Source of the DNA: Scalesia atractyloides
Taxonomy: Eukaryota; Streptophyta; Magnoliopsida; Asterales; Asteraceae
Direction: 5' to 3'
DNA: 64,000 bases
Assembly: GCA_947069175.1 (NCBI GenBank)
Contig: CAMTDV010000003.1
Span: 46,277,194 to 46,341,193 of the forward strand
Shown in pieces: positions 23,382 through 36,402 of this stretch; positions within the stretch are counted from its first letter, which is position 1; every line of letters starts with the position of its first letter. A model generated the notes under the pieces. The model was not told the origin of the DNA. It saw only the letters and a program-made list of their open reading frames with translations, and searched no databases. The position numbers and the translations under genes are program-made.

Positions 23382-24190
23382 ACTTTACTAGTTTCAAGAA
23401 TTGAGTGCATATTTATTAATCTGACTTTGTCTCTTTAAATCTTCCTTCTAAAATCAATATAATGGCACCCTTTCAGACGATGGTTTTGGTTTGAATGAAA
23501 ATGATTATCATGATTCTTTTAACCGACGCTCCTCCCTTAATTAGAAATCGAGCAAACCTCCATGGCTTAGAAAGCATCGAGGCCATTGTTTCGTGTCAAT
23601 CCAAAATAGCCAAATCACCACGTTGATAAACTAGACGTAGTTAGCCGTCTCCGTTCATGATACCGCACCACTCACCACTGCAACACCATTTACCATCAGA
23701 CTAGAATTATCTCCTACTGCACATAACCGCGGACAAGGCTCGCCATCACTACTTGAGTCCTACAAACCACCATACCACCAATTGAAGTTCTGGATCGGGC
23801 GGGTTTAGACGGAAGTTTGGATAGGATAGTACTAATTCGGTAGAAATCTCGTAAAAATAGTAAAAAGTAGAAGGATTCCATCCATACCTAATGAGCGTAC
23901 ATCATTTTACAAGCTGGGAGAGCATCATGCAATCTCTCTAGCATTTCCCCTCAATTTCAAATCCTAACAAATTCTAACACATGAACCTATTTATATTCAT
24001 GACTCATCCGTGCGGATGAGTCTTGTACGTGCAGATGAGCTTCATCTATGCGGATGACTCTCATTCGTACGGACCACTCCCAAGCTCCAAATCTCATGTG
24101 TTTGAATCTAACTCTCATCTATACAATATTCAACACATGCTCTATCTAACTCATTCGTACAATGGCGGACACACATAATATGCACTAACA
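23382..24190 (-). repeat. LTR of family B, unit 2 (direct duplication)
   Basis: A near-identical direct copy of 22514-23321, offset 868 bp (869 after a one-base insertion in the GGGTTTAGACGG stretch). The few substitutions show a recent duplication. The duplicated block is LTR plus polypurine tract plus about 45 bp of internal sequence, so it is not a normal pair of LTRs. Confidence 0.85.
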
Positions 24191-24249
24191 GTTTCCCCCT
24201 TGTACGTCAATGTCGAATCTTGATCTTCAAATATGAGAGCCGTGTTTGA

Positions 24250-25009
24250 ATATTCTGCAACTTCAATCAAGCATTTGATATCTTTAGTTAATTCCCCCTT
24301 TATTGATGATTAGGTTTTGCAATATCTCCAATAAGTTCCCCCTGAAATGAATCTTCAGGTCTTTGTTTGCTCGATTCCCGACCTCCTCTGATTTGCTAAA
24401 CTTCAATCTTCGCGAACATTCATCAACTCGAAATGACACAATATAGCTTCTCCATTTCAACGTTAACCACTTCCGTGTTTGGTTTTTGATTCACCTCTTA
24501 TAACTCAAATCTCTAAATCTTCAAAACCCGACCGACAATTGATAGAAACTTCAAACATTTCACTAATAACCTTCAAGTATGTGAACATCCACGAAAAAAT
24601 AAAATCCCGTCTTTCGTAACCATCGTTATACTCAACCAACCTTTAAATACTAGTCAGTGTAAATGGTAATCTCCACAATCAGCAAATCTTCACCGGATAA
24701 CAAATCATCTGGTAACATACTTTGATCTAAGAAACATTCTTCCACGATCAAATTCTCGTTCTTCCTCTTCAGTCATGATAACAAATGTACAGTCTTCTCC
24801 GTTAGTCCCGCCAGCAACTTAATCAACAAACATTATCATTCCCTGGCGGTTAGTCCGAAGAACAACACATCTGCTCGAAGATTAATCAAACTGACATTTT
24901 AGATTATTATAAACATGTCGTGTATCTAATATCTTGAAAGGCTCTATGATATCTTATAAGTATCGATAATACAGATGCATCCTCTTGATGCTAAAATCCT
25001 ACTAACTGG
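24250..25009 (-). other. Non-coding 3' internal region of the family B element
   Basis: No ORF. Two more polypurine-like tracts on the minus strand (AAGGGGGAAT near 24290-24300, CAGGGGGAAC near 24335-24344) lie in an otherwise mixed sequence leading into the tandem array. Confidence 0.5.
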
Positions 25010-28000
25010 CTTGTACAAAGACACGAGACTCAAACCCTAAGACATCAATATGATCACGAACAAAAGAATCTGAACTTCCTATGATCATGAACTAACGCAT
25101 TCATATACTATACATCGCTGGAAAATCCCAAATCGGAACCACCCGAATACTGTTGCACGTTTTCCCATCTGAATTTCCAAAACTGTTCTAATATTTGCAA
25201 AATTTTATTCCCCCTCATTTTTGGCAAATTTTGACCTCACTAAACTCATCACTAAATTTCCTCCTCAAAATAGGCAAATTCACGTTTCTTACGGATTTAA
25301 CAATTTTGGCCCATTAATAGTCACTTCACCAGATGATAAACATTCTGCATAGGTATCAATGAATACCCCAATATCTTCACTACCTATGATCTCATCATCA
25401 TATCTATTCCCTGAATCCTCCGATGGTGTCCCCGAAGAACCCGTATTTGACGTTAAAATTTCGAAACAAAATTCAATCTCTAATTTTTTTCTAGACACTT
25501 GTCTCATCCCCATGATACAAAATGCCTTTCTTTTAGAAATGTTGATTTATTCGCGTGGATGAGAAATATTCATTCGTGCAAATATCTCCTTTGTGAAGAT
25601 GAAATGATAGATTTTGAACGAATGATGTTGGTTTATGCGCATGAGGTCTTGTTCGTACGAATGAATGCCTTCCGTGCGGATAAAGGTGATTCGTGCGGAT
25701 GAAAGTCTGGTTTGTGCGACGAATACGATTTTTCAAAAGGATAAGGTTTCATTCGTGCGGATAAATGATTCCTTTGTACGAAACTGTCTAGTCCATTCGA
25801 AACGTCGTTGTTCACATTTTTTTGTTCTAAAATCTTTATTTCTTTGAATTTCATGATGAATCTAACACAGACTAGGTCGAAATTCATTCTATCCTGCTTC
25901 TATCCTGCTTGTATGAAGACACTGGACTCAAACCCTAAGACATCAATCGGATCACAAACTCAAGAATCTGAACTTCCTATGATCACGAACTAACGAATTC
26001 AGATACTATGCATCTCTAGACATTCTGAAGTCGGAATCACCCGAATACTGTTGCATGTTTTTCCATATGTATTTCCAAAAAATGTTCTAATATTTGAAAA
26101 TTTTTATTCCCCCTCATTTTTGGCAAATTTTGACCTCACTAAACTCATCACTGAATTTCCTCCTCAAAATAGGCAAATTCAGGTTTCTTGTGGATTAAAC
26201 AATTTTGGCCCATTAATTGTCACTTCACCAGATGATAAACATTCTGCATAGGTATCAATGACTACCCCAATATCTTCACTACCTATGATCTCATCATCAT
26301 ATCTATTCCCCGAATCCTCCGACGGTGTCCCCGAAGAACCCGTATTTGACGTTAAAATTTCGAGACAAATTTCAATCTCCAAATTTTTTCTAGACACTTG
26401 TCTCATCCCCATGATACAAAATGCCTTTCTTTTAGAAATTTTGATTTATTCACGTGGATGATAAATAGTTATTCGTGCGAATGTCTCCTTCGTGAAGATG
26501 ATAAGATAGATTTTCAACGAATGATGCTGGTTCATGTGGATGAGGTCTTGTTCGTACAAATGAATGCCTTCCATGCGGATAAAGGTGATTCATGCGGATG
26601 AAAGTCTGGTTTGTGCGGATGAACACGATTTTTCAAAAGGATAAGGTTTCATTCATGCGGATAAATGATTACTTCGCACGAAACTGTCTAGTCCATTCGA
26701 AATGTCGTTGTTCACATTTTTTTTTCTAAAATTTCATGATGAATCTAACACAGACTAGGTCGAAATTCATTATATCTTGCTTGTATGAAGACACGGGACT
26801 CAAACCCTAAGACATCAATCGGATCACACACTCAAGAATCTGAACTTCCTATGATCACGAACTAACAAATTCAGATACTATGCATCCCTAGACATTCTGA
26901 AGTCCGAATCACCCGAATACTCTTTCATGTTTTTCCCATATGAATTTCCAAAAATTTCATATTATTTGAAAATTTTTATTCCCCTCATTTTTTGAAAATT
27001 TTGACCTCAATAAACTCATCACTGAATGTCCTCCTCAAAATAGGCAAATTTAGGTTTCTTGCGGATTTAACAATTTTGGCCCATTAAAAGTCACTTCACC
27101 AGATGATAAACATTTTGCATAGGTATCAATGGCTACCCCAATATCTTCACTACCTATGATCTCATCATCATATCTATTCCCCGAATCCTCCAACGGTGTC
27201 CCCGAAGAGCCCGTATTTGATGTTAAAATTTCGAAAAAAAATTCAATCTCCAAATTTTTTCTAGACACTTGTCTCATCCCATTGATACAAAATGCCTTTC
27301 TTTTAGAAATTTTGATTTATTCATGTGGATGAGGAATATTCATTCATGCGAATGTCTCCTTTGTGAAGATGAAATGATAGATTTTGAACGAATGATGCTG
27401 GTTCGTACGGATGAGGTCTTGTTCATACGATTGAACGCCTTCCGTGCGGATAAAGGTGATTCGCGCGGATGAATGTCTAGTTTGTGCGGTATGAACATGA
27501 TTTTTCAAAAGGATAAGGTTTCATTTGTGCGGATAAATGATTCCTTCGCACAAAACAGTCTAGTCCATTCGAAACGTTGTTGTTCACATTTTTTGATCTA
27601 AAATCTTTATTTCTTCGAATTTAATGATGAATCTAACACAGACTAGGTCGAAATTCATTCTATCCTGCTTCAATCCTGCTTGTACGGAGACACGGGACTC
27701 AAACCCTAAGACATCAATCGGATCACGAACTCAAGAATCTAAACTTCCTATGGTCACGAACTAACGAATTCAGATACTATGCATCCCTATACATTCGGAA
27801 GTCGGAATCACCCGGATACTGTTGCATATTTTTTCCATATGAATTTCAAAAAATGTTATAATATTTAAAAAATTTTATTCCCCCTCATTTTTTTGAAAAT
27901 TTTGACCTCACTAAACTCATCACTGAATTTCCTCCTCAAAATATGCAAATTCAGGTTTCTTGCGGATTTAACAATTTTGGCTCATTAATAGTCACTTCAC

Positions 28001-31000
28001 TAGATGATAAACATTCTGCATAGGTATCAGTGACTACCCTAATATCTTCACTACCTATGATCTCATCATCATATCTATTCCCCGAATCCTCCGACGGTGT
28101 CCCCGAAGAGCCCGTATTTGATGTTAAAATTTCGAAAAAAAACTCAAACTCCAAATTTTTTCTAGACACTTGTCTCATCCCATTGATACAAAATGCCTTT
28201 CTATAAAAATTTTGATTTATTCATGTGGATGAGAAATATTCAGTCGTGCGAATGTCTCCTTTGTGAAGATGAAATGATAGATTTTGAACGAATGATGCTG
28301 GTTCGTACGGATGAGGTCTTGTTCGTACGAGTGAATACCTTCCGTGCGGATAAAGGTGATTCGCGCGGATGAAATTCTAGTTTGTGCGGATGAACATGAT
28401 TTTTCAAAAGGATAAGGTTTCATTCGTGCGGATAAATGATTCCTTCGCACGAAACCGTCTAGTCCATTCGAAACGTCGTTGTTCACATTTTTTGTTCTAA
28501 ATCTTTATTTTTCGAATTTCATGATGAATCTAACACAGACTAGGTCAAAATTCATTCTATCCTGCTTGTATGAAGACAAGGGCCTCAAACCCTAAGACAT
28601 CAATTGGATCACGAACTCAAGAATCTGAACTTCCTATGATCACGAACTAACGAATTCAGATACTATGCATCCCTAGACATTCTGAAGTCGGAATCACCCG
28701 AATACTGTTGCATGTTTTTCCCATATGAATTTCCAAAAATGTTCTAATATTTGAAAATTTTTATTCCCCCTCATTTTTGGCAAATTTTGACCTCACTAAA
28801 CTCATCACTCAATTTCCTCCTCAAAATAGGCAAATTCAGGTTTCCTGTGGATTAAACAATTTTGGCCCATTATCTGTCACTTCACCAGATGATAAACATT
28901 CTGCATAGGTATCAATGACTACCCCAATATCTTCACTACCTATGATCTCATCATCATACCTATTCCCCGAATCCTCCGATGGTGTCCCCGAAAAACCCGT
29001 ACTTGACGTTAAAATTTCGAAACAAAATGCAATCTCCAATTTTTTTCTAGACACTTGTCTCATCCCCATGATAGAATATGCCTTTCTTTTAGAAATTTTG
29101 ATTTATTCGCGTGGATGAGAATATTTACTCGTGCGAATGTCTCCTTCGTGAAGATGATAAGATAGATTTTCAACGAATGATGCTGGTTCGTGCGGTTGAG
29201 GTCTTGTTCGTATGAATGAATGCCTTCCGTGCGGATAAATGATTAATTCTCACGAAACTGTCTAGTCCGTTTGAAACGTCGTTGTTCACAATTTTTTTTA
29301 AAAATCTTTATTTCTTCGAATTTTATGATGAATCTAACACACACTAGGTCGAAATTCTTTATATCCTGCTTGTATGAAGACACGGGACTCAAACCCTAAG
29401 ACATCAATCGGATAACGAACTCAAGAATCTGAACTTCCTATGATCACGAATTAACGAATTCAGATACTATGCATCCCTAGACATTCTGAAGCCCGAATCA
29501 CCCGAATACTGTTGCATCTTTTTCCCATATGAATTTCCAAAAATTTTCTATTATTTGAAAAATTTTATTCCCCCTCATTTTTTGAAAATTTGACCTCACT
29601 AAACTCATCACTGAATTTCCTCCTCAAAATATGCAAATTCAGGTTTTTTGCGGATTTAACAATTTTGGCTCATTAATAGTCACTTCACCAGATGATAAAC
29701 ATTCTGCATAGGTATCAGTGACTACCTTAATATCTTCACTACCTATGATCTCATCATCATATCTATTTCCCGAATCCTCCGACGGTGTCCCCGAAGAACC
29801 CGTATTTGACGTTAAAATTTCGAAACAAATTTCAATCTCCAAATTTTTTCTAGACGCTTGTCTCATCCCAATGATACAAAATGCCTTTGTTTTAGAAATT
29901 TTGATTTATTCGCGTGGATGAGAAATATTTATTCGTGCGAATGTCTCCTTCGTGAAGACGATATGATAGATTTTCAACGAATGATGCTTGTTCGTGCGGA
30001 TGAGGTCTTGTTCATACGAATGAATGCCTTCCGTGCGGATAAAGGTGATTCACGCGGATGAAAGTCAGGTTTGTGCGGATGAACACGATTTTTCAAAAGG
30101 ATAAGGTTTCATTGGTGCGGATAAATGATTACTTCGCACGAAACTGTCTAGTCCATTCGAAACGTCGTTGTTCATATTTTTTTTCTAAAATATCTATTTC
30201 TTCAAATTTCATGATGAATCTAACACAGACTAGGTCGAAATTCATTATATCATGCTTGTATGAAGACACGGGACTCAAACCCTAAGACATCAATCGGATC
30301 ACGAACTCAAGAAACTGAAATTCCTATGATCACGAACTAACGAATTCAGATACTATGCATCCCTAGACATTCTGAAGTCCGAATCACCCGAGTACTGTTT
30401 CATGTTTTTCCCATATGAATTTCCAAAAATTTTATATTATTTGAAAAATTTTATTCCCCTCATTTTTTGAAAATTTTAGCCTCAATAAACTCATCACTGA
30501 ATGTCCTCCTCAAAATAGGCAAATTTAGGTTTCTTGCGGATTTAACAATTTTGGCCCATTAATAGTCACTTCACCAGATGATAAACATTTTGCATAGGTA
30601 TCAATGACTACCCCAATATCTTCACTACCTCTGATCTCTTCATCATATCTATTCCCTGAATCCTCCGAAGGTGTACCCGAAGAACCCGTATTTGACGTTA
30701 AAATTTTGAAACAAACTTCAATCTCCAATTTTTTTCTAGACACTTGTCTCATCCCCATGACACAAAATGCCTTTCTTTTAGAAATTTTGATTTATTCGCG
30801 TGGATGAGAAATATTCATTGGTGCGAATGTCTCCTTGGTGAAGATGATATGATAGATTTTGAACGAATGATGCTGGTTCGTGCGGATGAGGTCTTATTCG
30901 TACGAATGAATGCCTTCCGTGCGGATATAGGTGATTCGCGCAGATGAAAGTCTAGTTTGTGCGGATGAACACGATTTTTCAAAAGGATAAGGTTTCATTC

Positions 31001-32850
31001 GTTCGGATAAATGATTACTTCGCACGGAACTGTCTAGTCCATTCGAAACGTCGTTGTTCACATTTTTTTTCTAAAATATTTATTTCTTCAAATTTCATGA
31101 TGAATCTAACACAGACTAGGTCGAAATTCATTATATCATGCTTGTATGAAGACACGGGACTCAAACCCTAAGACATCAATCGGATCACGAACTCAAGAAA
31201 CTGAAATTCCTATGATCACGAACTAACGAATTAAGATACTACGCATCCTTATACATTCTGAAGTCCGAATCACCCGAATAGTGTTCCATGTTTTTCCCAT
31301 ATGAATTTCCAAAAATTTTCTAATATTTGAAAAATTTTATTCCCCTCATTTTTTTGCAAATTTTGACCTCACTAAACTCATCACTGAATTTCCTCCTAAA
31401 AATAGGCAAATTCTGGTTTCTTGCGGTTTTAAAAATTTTGGCCCATTAATAGACACTTCACAAGATGAAAAACATTCTGCATAGGTATCAATGACTACCC
31501 CAATATCTTCACTACCTATGATCTCATCATCATATCTATTCCCCGAATCCTCTGACCGTGTCCCCAAAGAACCCGTATTTGACGTTAAAATTTTGAAACA
31601 AATTTCAATCTCCAATTTTTTTCTAGTCACTTTGTCTCATCCCCATGATACAAAATGCCTTTCTTTTTGAAATTTTGACTTATTCGTGTGGATGAGAAAT
31701 ATTCATTCGTGCGAATATCTCCTTTGTGAAGATGAAATGATAGATTTTGAACGAATGATGCTGGTTGGTGCGCATGAGGTCTTGTTCGTACCAATGAATG
31801 CCTCCGTGCGGATAAAGGTGATTCGTGCCGATGAAAGTCTGGTTTGTGCGGATGAACACGATTTTTCAAGAGGATAAGGTTTCATTCGTGCGGATAAATG
31901 ATTCCTTCACACGAAACTGTCTAGTCCATTCGAAACGTCGTTGTTCACATTTTTTGTTCTAAAATCTTTACTTCTTTGAATTTCATGATGAATCTAACAC
32001 AGACTAGATCGAAATTCATTCTATTCTGCTTTTATCCTGCTTGTTTGAAGACATGGGACTCAAACCCTAAGACATCAATCGGATCACGAACTCAAGAATC
32101 TGAACTTCCTATGATCACGAACTACCGAATGCAGATACTATGCATCCTAGACATTCTAAAGTCAGAATCACCCGAATACTATTGCATGTTTTTCCCATAT
32201 GAATTTCAAAAAAATGTTCTAATATTTGAAAAATTTTATTCCCCCTCATTTTGGCAAATTTTGACCTCACTAAACTCATCACTGAATTGCTTCCTCAAAA
32301 TAGGCAAATTCAGGTTTCTTGTGGATTAAACAATTTTGGCCCATTAATTGTCACTTCACCCGGTGATAAACATTCTACATAGGTATCAATGACTACCCCA
32401 ATACCTTCACTACTCTGTGATCACATCATCATATCTATTCTTCGAATCCTCAGACGGTGTCCCCGAGAGCCTGTATTTGACGTTAATATATCGAAAAAAT
32501 TTCAATCCCCAAATTTTTTCTAGACACTCGTATCATCACCACGATAAAAATGCATTTTCTTTTAGAAATTTTGATTTATTCGCGCGGATGAGAAATATTC
32601 ATTCGTGCGAATGTCTTCTCGTGCAGATGAAATGATTGATTTTAAATGAATGATGCTGGTTTGTGCAGATGAGGTCTTGTTCGTACGAATGAATGCCTTC
32701 TGTGCGGATGAAGGTGATTCGCGCGGATGAAAGTCTGGTTCGTGCGGATGAACATGATTTTTCAAATGGATAAGGTTTCATTCATGCGGATAAATGATTC
32801 CTTCACGCGAATGTGACACTCGTATGCACGAAATTGTCTCATCCATTCGA
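25010..32850 (-). repeat. Tandem array of nine units of about 0.89 kb
   Basis: A fixed landmark (GGTGTCC followed by CGAAGA or a variant) recurs near 25431, 26329, 27199, 28100, 28980, 29789, 30668, 31556 and 32456, giving spacings of about 803-901 bp. Each unit has, in plus order: ACTCAAACCCTAAGACATCA; a polypurine tract complement (TATTCCCCCTCA or a variant); a landmark with a minus-strand ORF of about 75 residues; and a stretch full of CGTGCGGATGA and CGTACGAAT words. The units differ by scattered substitutions and small indels; the unit between about 28980 and 29789 is about 80 bp short. It is probably derived from the 3' internal region of the family B element. Confidence 0.93.
25289..25513 (-). 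other. Repeated short ORF of the array (representative unit)
   Basis: A 74-residue minus-strand frame containing TGSSGTPSEDSGNRYDDEII and SEDIGVFIDTYAECLSSGEV. Equivalent frames occur at 26179-26412, 27050-27277, 27951-28178, 28836-29069, 29639-29866, 30525-30758 and 31346-31630; the unit at 32456 is broken. Differences between units are largely amino-acid changing (I/T, E/K, G/R), which fits neutral drift of a formerly coding or never-coding stretch. I recognise no domain. A plus-strand frame of 67 residues overlaps it in most units and is taken as a shadow. Confidence 0.4.
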
Positions 32851-33230
32851 AATGTGCATCAGTAAAAATTAGACATTCAAATCTTTATGGACTTTTATAA
32901 GTTATAAGTTAATAATAAAATAATTAAACTCAAAAGGTCAAACACTAACAGTACGTTTAATTTGGGATATATATATATATATATAGGGTGATTTTGTTCG
33001 CTTGAGTTATTCATTTTCGTGCCATAAATCTCGTTGATCAGTATTCGTAACCTATGAGTAGATCTATTTGTCTCCCTTTTTAGACATTAAATATTTTTGG
33101 GGTGCATCATGTGTCATGTTTTCTATTTGATTAAATAACATGCAAAGTCAATGTGTCACTATGTGTTCGCGTTCATTGTTTATATTATTTCTAGTATCAA
33201 TCGTTGCATATACGTGTATTTGTAAGTCCG
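32851..33230. other. No gene seen: AT-rich junction
   Basis: Contains a TA run (32968-32986) followed by TAGGGTGATTTTGTTCG, which resembles a MITE end, but no matching inverted end was found. It separates the array from LTR C. Confidence 0.45.
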
Positions 33231-33672
33231 TGTAACGGATCAAACAGGTATCGCTATCCTAATCAATCGCGGAAATAATGAGCAGGATGAAGAACAACTT
33301 GAATAACTTGAATATAATAACTTGCATACACCAGAGGATGTCAGATACAAGTTTAGTAAACAAAACTCTCTAACCCTTAACCAGTTCCCTAACCCCTCTA
33401 TTATCAATCGCGGAAATAATGATCAGGATGAAGAACAACTTGAATAACTTGAATATAATAACTTGCATACACCAGAGGATGTCAGATACAAGTTTAGTAA
33501 ACAAAACTCTCTAACCCTTAACCAGTTCCCTAACCCCTCTATTTATAGGCATAAGAAAGCCCAAATATACAACCCTAGGCCCACTTGGCACTAGGAGGCC
33601 CAAACTGCCTAAAAGTAACCCAAAAGCCCAAAAACAATATAAAGAATAAACCTTTAAGCTCCAAGCCCAACA
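33231..33672 (-). repeat. 3' LTR of family C with internal duplication
   Basis: The plus strand begins TGTAACGGATC and ends AGCCCAACA. In element orientation it starts TGTTGGGCTTGG directly after a polypurine tract. A minus-strand TATA box (CTATAAATAG) sits at about 33538-33547. A 141-bp block is directly duplicated (33262-33402 and 33403-33543), so the unduplicated LTR would be near 300 bp. Confidence 0.8.
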
Positions 33673-33688
33673 ATCTCCCCCTAGGTTT
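33673..33688 (-). promoter_or_regulatory. Polypurine tract of the family C element
   Basis: The minus strand reads AAACCTAGGGGGAGAT, touching the LTR start. The stop of the long ORF lies only a few bases upstream. Confidence 0.8.
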
Positions 33689-33690
33689 CT

Positions 33691-36402
33691 TCATTTATCC
33701 TTCGACGTCGCATCCACTCCCAAACGACCAGCACTAATTCCTGCAACTGCAGCTGTCCAATCCTTGGCACACACCTCATATAGTTCAGCAGTACGTATCT
33801 GATGAGACGCTAAAACTTGTAAATCTTCATCATGGAAGCTGACCAAATCTACAACATCATTCACCCTGAAAACCTTCTCTTTCGTCACTATCGCAACACT
33901 TCCAACCTTTGGATAGTATAACCAATCAAAATTCCTCTTGGAAAGGTAGGAGCAACTGGAATCACCAACTCTATATCTGTGGGAGGCCACATCACAGATT
34001 TAAAACGTCTGCCTGTGTGTGCATCACGCACTCCTTTGGCTGCTCTCAGATACGGTTCGACGGTCTTCATACCCTTAAACCCCATCCTAACCTCCCGTTC
34101 AAGCCTTTTAAAGAACCTCCAACCCGGTCCACGCTCTATCGTATCGTCCTCAATGTACAGAGCTCTTAACAAATCTGTCAGGGCAATCTTTGTCAAAGTC
34201 TCAAACTGTGACTCCTTTGATTAATATTCTCTTGTTCCATCTTGACGTACAATGATCCACATGTTCTTTATATGGTCATACATCCAACTCAACACTTTAG
34301 ATTTATTAACCACTTTGCTATAATAGCTCGACCCCAACTCCATGACGTATCTATCTGATTGGTTCATAGGATCTTTCAGCTGAAAGTTTTCATCTAGAGG
34401 ATTCACGTTCACGTTCTACATCAATACCATCTGCTTCTTCCTTCTCGGATCTGTAGCGCATTTCTGACTCGTAGTGAACTACTTGCGCGGATCCTTCAAG
34501 TAATCATCAATACCAGCTTGACGTTCGACTGCTAGTTGCTCGGCCGCCAACCTCTGCTCTTCTGTTTCCTCAGCCATCCGTTGTTGTGCCGCACGATGAC
34601 GGGTTTCAACATTCATAGGATCGTCGGTCGGATCGCTGAATTCTCTGCCAAACTTGTTCTCTAACTTGCCCCTCAAATAAAAAACGATAGTCATCAGCAT
34701 AGTCAATCTCCATGCAGTTGTTCGATAGTTTGATCTTGAACATCCAAACGATTTTGCAGGGAGGCAATCTGCGCATCCTTTAACATGGCTTCCTGTTCCA
34801 ATACGACAACCCGTTTCTTTAACTCAACAACATCCACTTCAGTATCATCATCATCACTATCTAAACCCCCAAACTCAAATGCCCTCTTCTCAGATCTGCG
34901 TATATAATCATTAGCAATATCATCAGAATAACCAGCACCACTACCACCCGCTTCTGAACCTCCTGCACCCGAAGAACTGCCTCCAAATTCCATCATTTGT
35001 AATGTTGCGGCAGCAGGAATCGATACCACTGTAGACTGTGTAATGACAGGAACTATGGGCTGTGTAGAAACAATAGGCGTATCAATCGTCAAAGTACAAA
35101 TAACCGATTCTGTAACAATAACCTCAGCAACAGTGCTCTCTACAGAAGTAGATGTAATCAACTCAGAAGTAGCAACTGTAACAGCAACTGGAGCCTCAGA
35201 TGTACTTGCTGAAATGCTCGGCTCAGTTCTGCGTCTCTTTATCAATGGAACTTCATCTTCTTCGTCTTCGTCATCGTCGTCAGGCTGAACAGTAGAAGCA
35301 ACAACATACGGAATGTCAAGCAGCGGATCACCTTGTTTGTCTTGAATGTCCTTCAGCTGAGCAATCAGAGCAACTAGATTCTCAGATGATAACTCAGGTA
35401 GAACAGGAGTTAATGTTGCGCTGAATGCATCCAGATCATCCAGAAAAGCTTGTCCAACGTATCCTCATCATCAGTAACCAAATCTTCAACTTCTATCTCT
35501 TTTGCCTTCACCGGTATATCGTGTTCCTCGGCTACAATCGCATTTACCGGAGGAGGAGGAGGTGGAGGAGCATGCAAACCCACAACTTCCGAAAACTTGC
35601 CAAACTTCTTCAGAGGGAACCTACCCACAAATACCATCTTTGAAGTAGAACGGTTCTTCTTCATAGTCGCAAAAATGGTAGGCCCCATTGGCTTCATATT
35701 CAGCAAATTCGCGTCTGTAGCATCCTTAGCCAAATTGGGGTAACGAGCATCGAGAATCAGTTGGATAAACCGTGGATACAACAGAAACATCCTCTTCTTG
35801 GACTGCTCTAATATCTTCCTCATGTTTTCGAAAATATAACCGGAGTAGTTATATTTCCAATCCATAACCAATGAAACTATCGCCGAAGTCTGATCCTGAT
35901 TAGGCTGATCCAGTCCACCTTTATTCTCCGACACGCATTGCATAAACATGTGTATAAGTAGTCTCCAATACGCAGGGAACATCTTCTTTAGCAATGGCGT
36001 ATAAGAAACTTTGTAACTCATCCCCATCAGTACCAGCAACACCTTCTCCTTGACATACGTGGTTTCGTCACCGTAAGTATCTGTTAGCTGCAACACTTCC
36101 CTCACACAAGCCTCGTTAACTACAATCTCCTTCCCCTGAATCTGTGAGCGTATGAACTGTCTGCCATCTTCACCTCTTGGCTGTATTCGCACTCTCTTCC
36201 AAAAAGAATGAACCAAATCTCTGTTGATCACAGGATTTGCACGAAGAGCGTAGGCAATCCGACAACTGTTAAGCCCCACAATCATTGACTGAAACTCCTG
36301 AAAATACTCAGCCAGTGGATCTGAAAGGTATCCAGCCTGATTGTGGAACTGTTCTTCTACCAGCATTACAGCATCGAAAGCTTCCTCCACCATGTCTGTC
36401 AA
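33691..36402 (-). pseudogene. Long unassigned (env-like) ORF of the family C element
   Basis: About 900 codons in one direction, broken by at least three frameshifts and a few stops. Pieces: 36402-35410 (330 residues; globular, with FLLYPRFIQLILDARYPNLA, then a proline run PPPPPPPP and an acidic tail), 35245-34703 (Ser/Thr/Val-rich, Gly/Ser linker, then coiled coil LKKRVVVLEQEAMLKDAQIA), 34706-34479 (charged helix, RMAEETEEQRLAAEQLAVER), 34412-34221, 34196-33888 (RGPGWRFFKRLEREVRMGFK) and 33990-33691 (IDWLYYPK-like, then VFRVNDVVDLVSF). I recall similar proteins as extra 3' ORFs of plant Copia elements, with no known function. No gag knuckle, protease, reverse transcriptase or integrase motif is present. 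Confidence 0.6.

Noticed and set aside
25359..30947. Repeated plus-strand ORFs of 67 residues (ISSLPMISSSYLFPESSDG type) in the array
   Set aside because: They overlap the minus-strand frame of the same units. Conservation follows from the DNA repeat, and nothing favours them as protein.
25010..32850. CRISPR-like or gene-family tandem array
   Set aside because: The units are about 0.89 kb with no short repeat-spacer pattern, in a plant retroelement setting, and carry no recognisable gene.
32968..33010. Second MITE starting TAGGGTGATTTTG after a TA run
   Set aside because: No inverted partner end was found in the following sequence, so only one end could be claimed.
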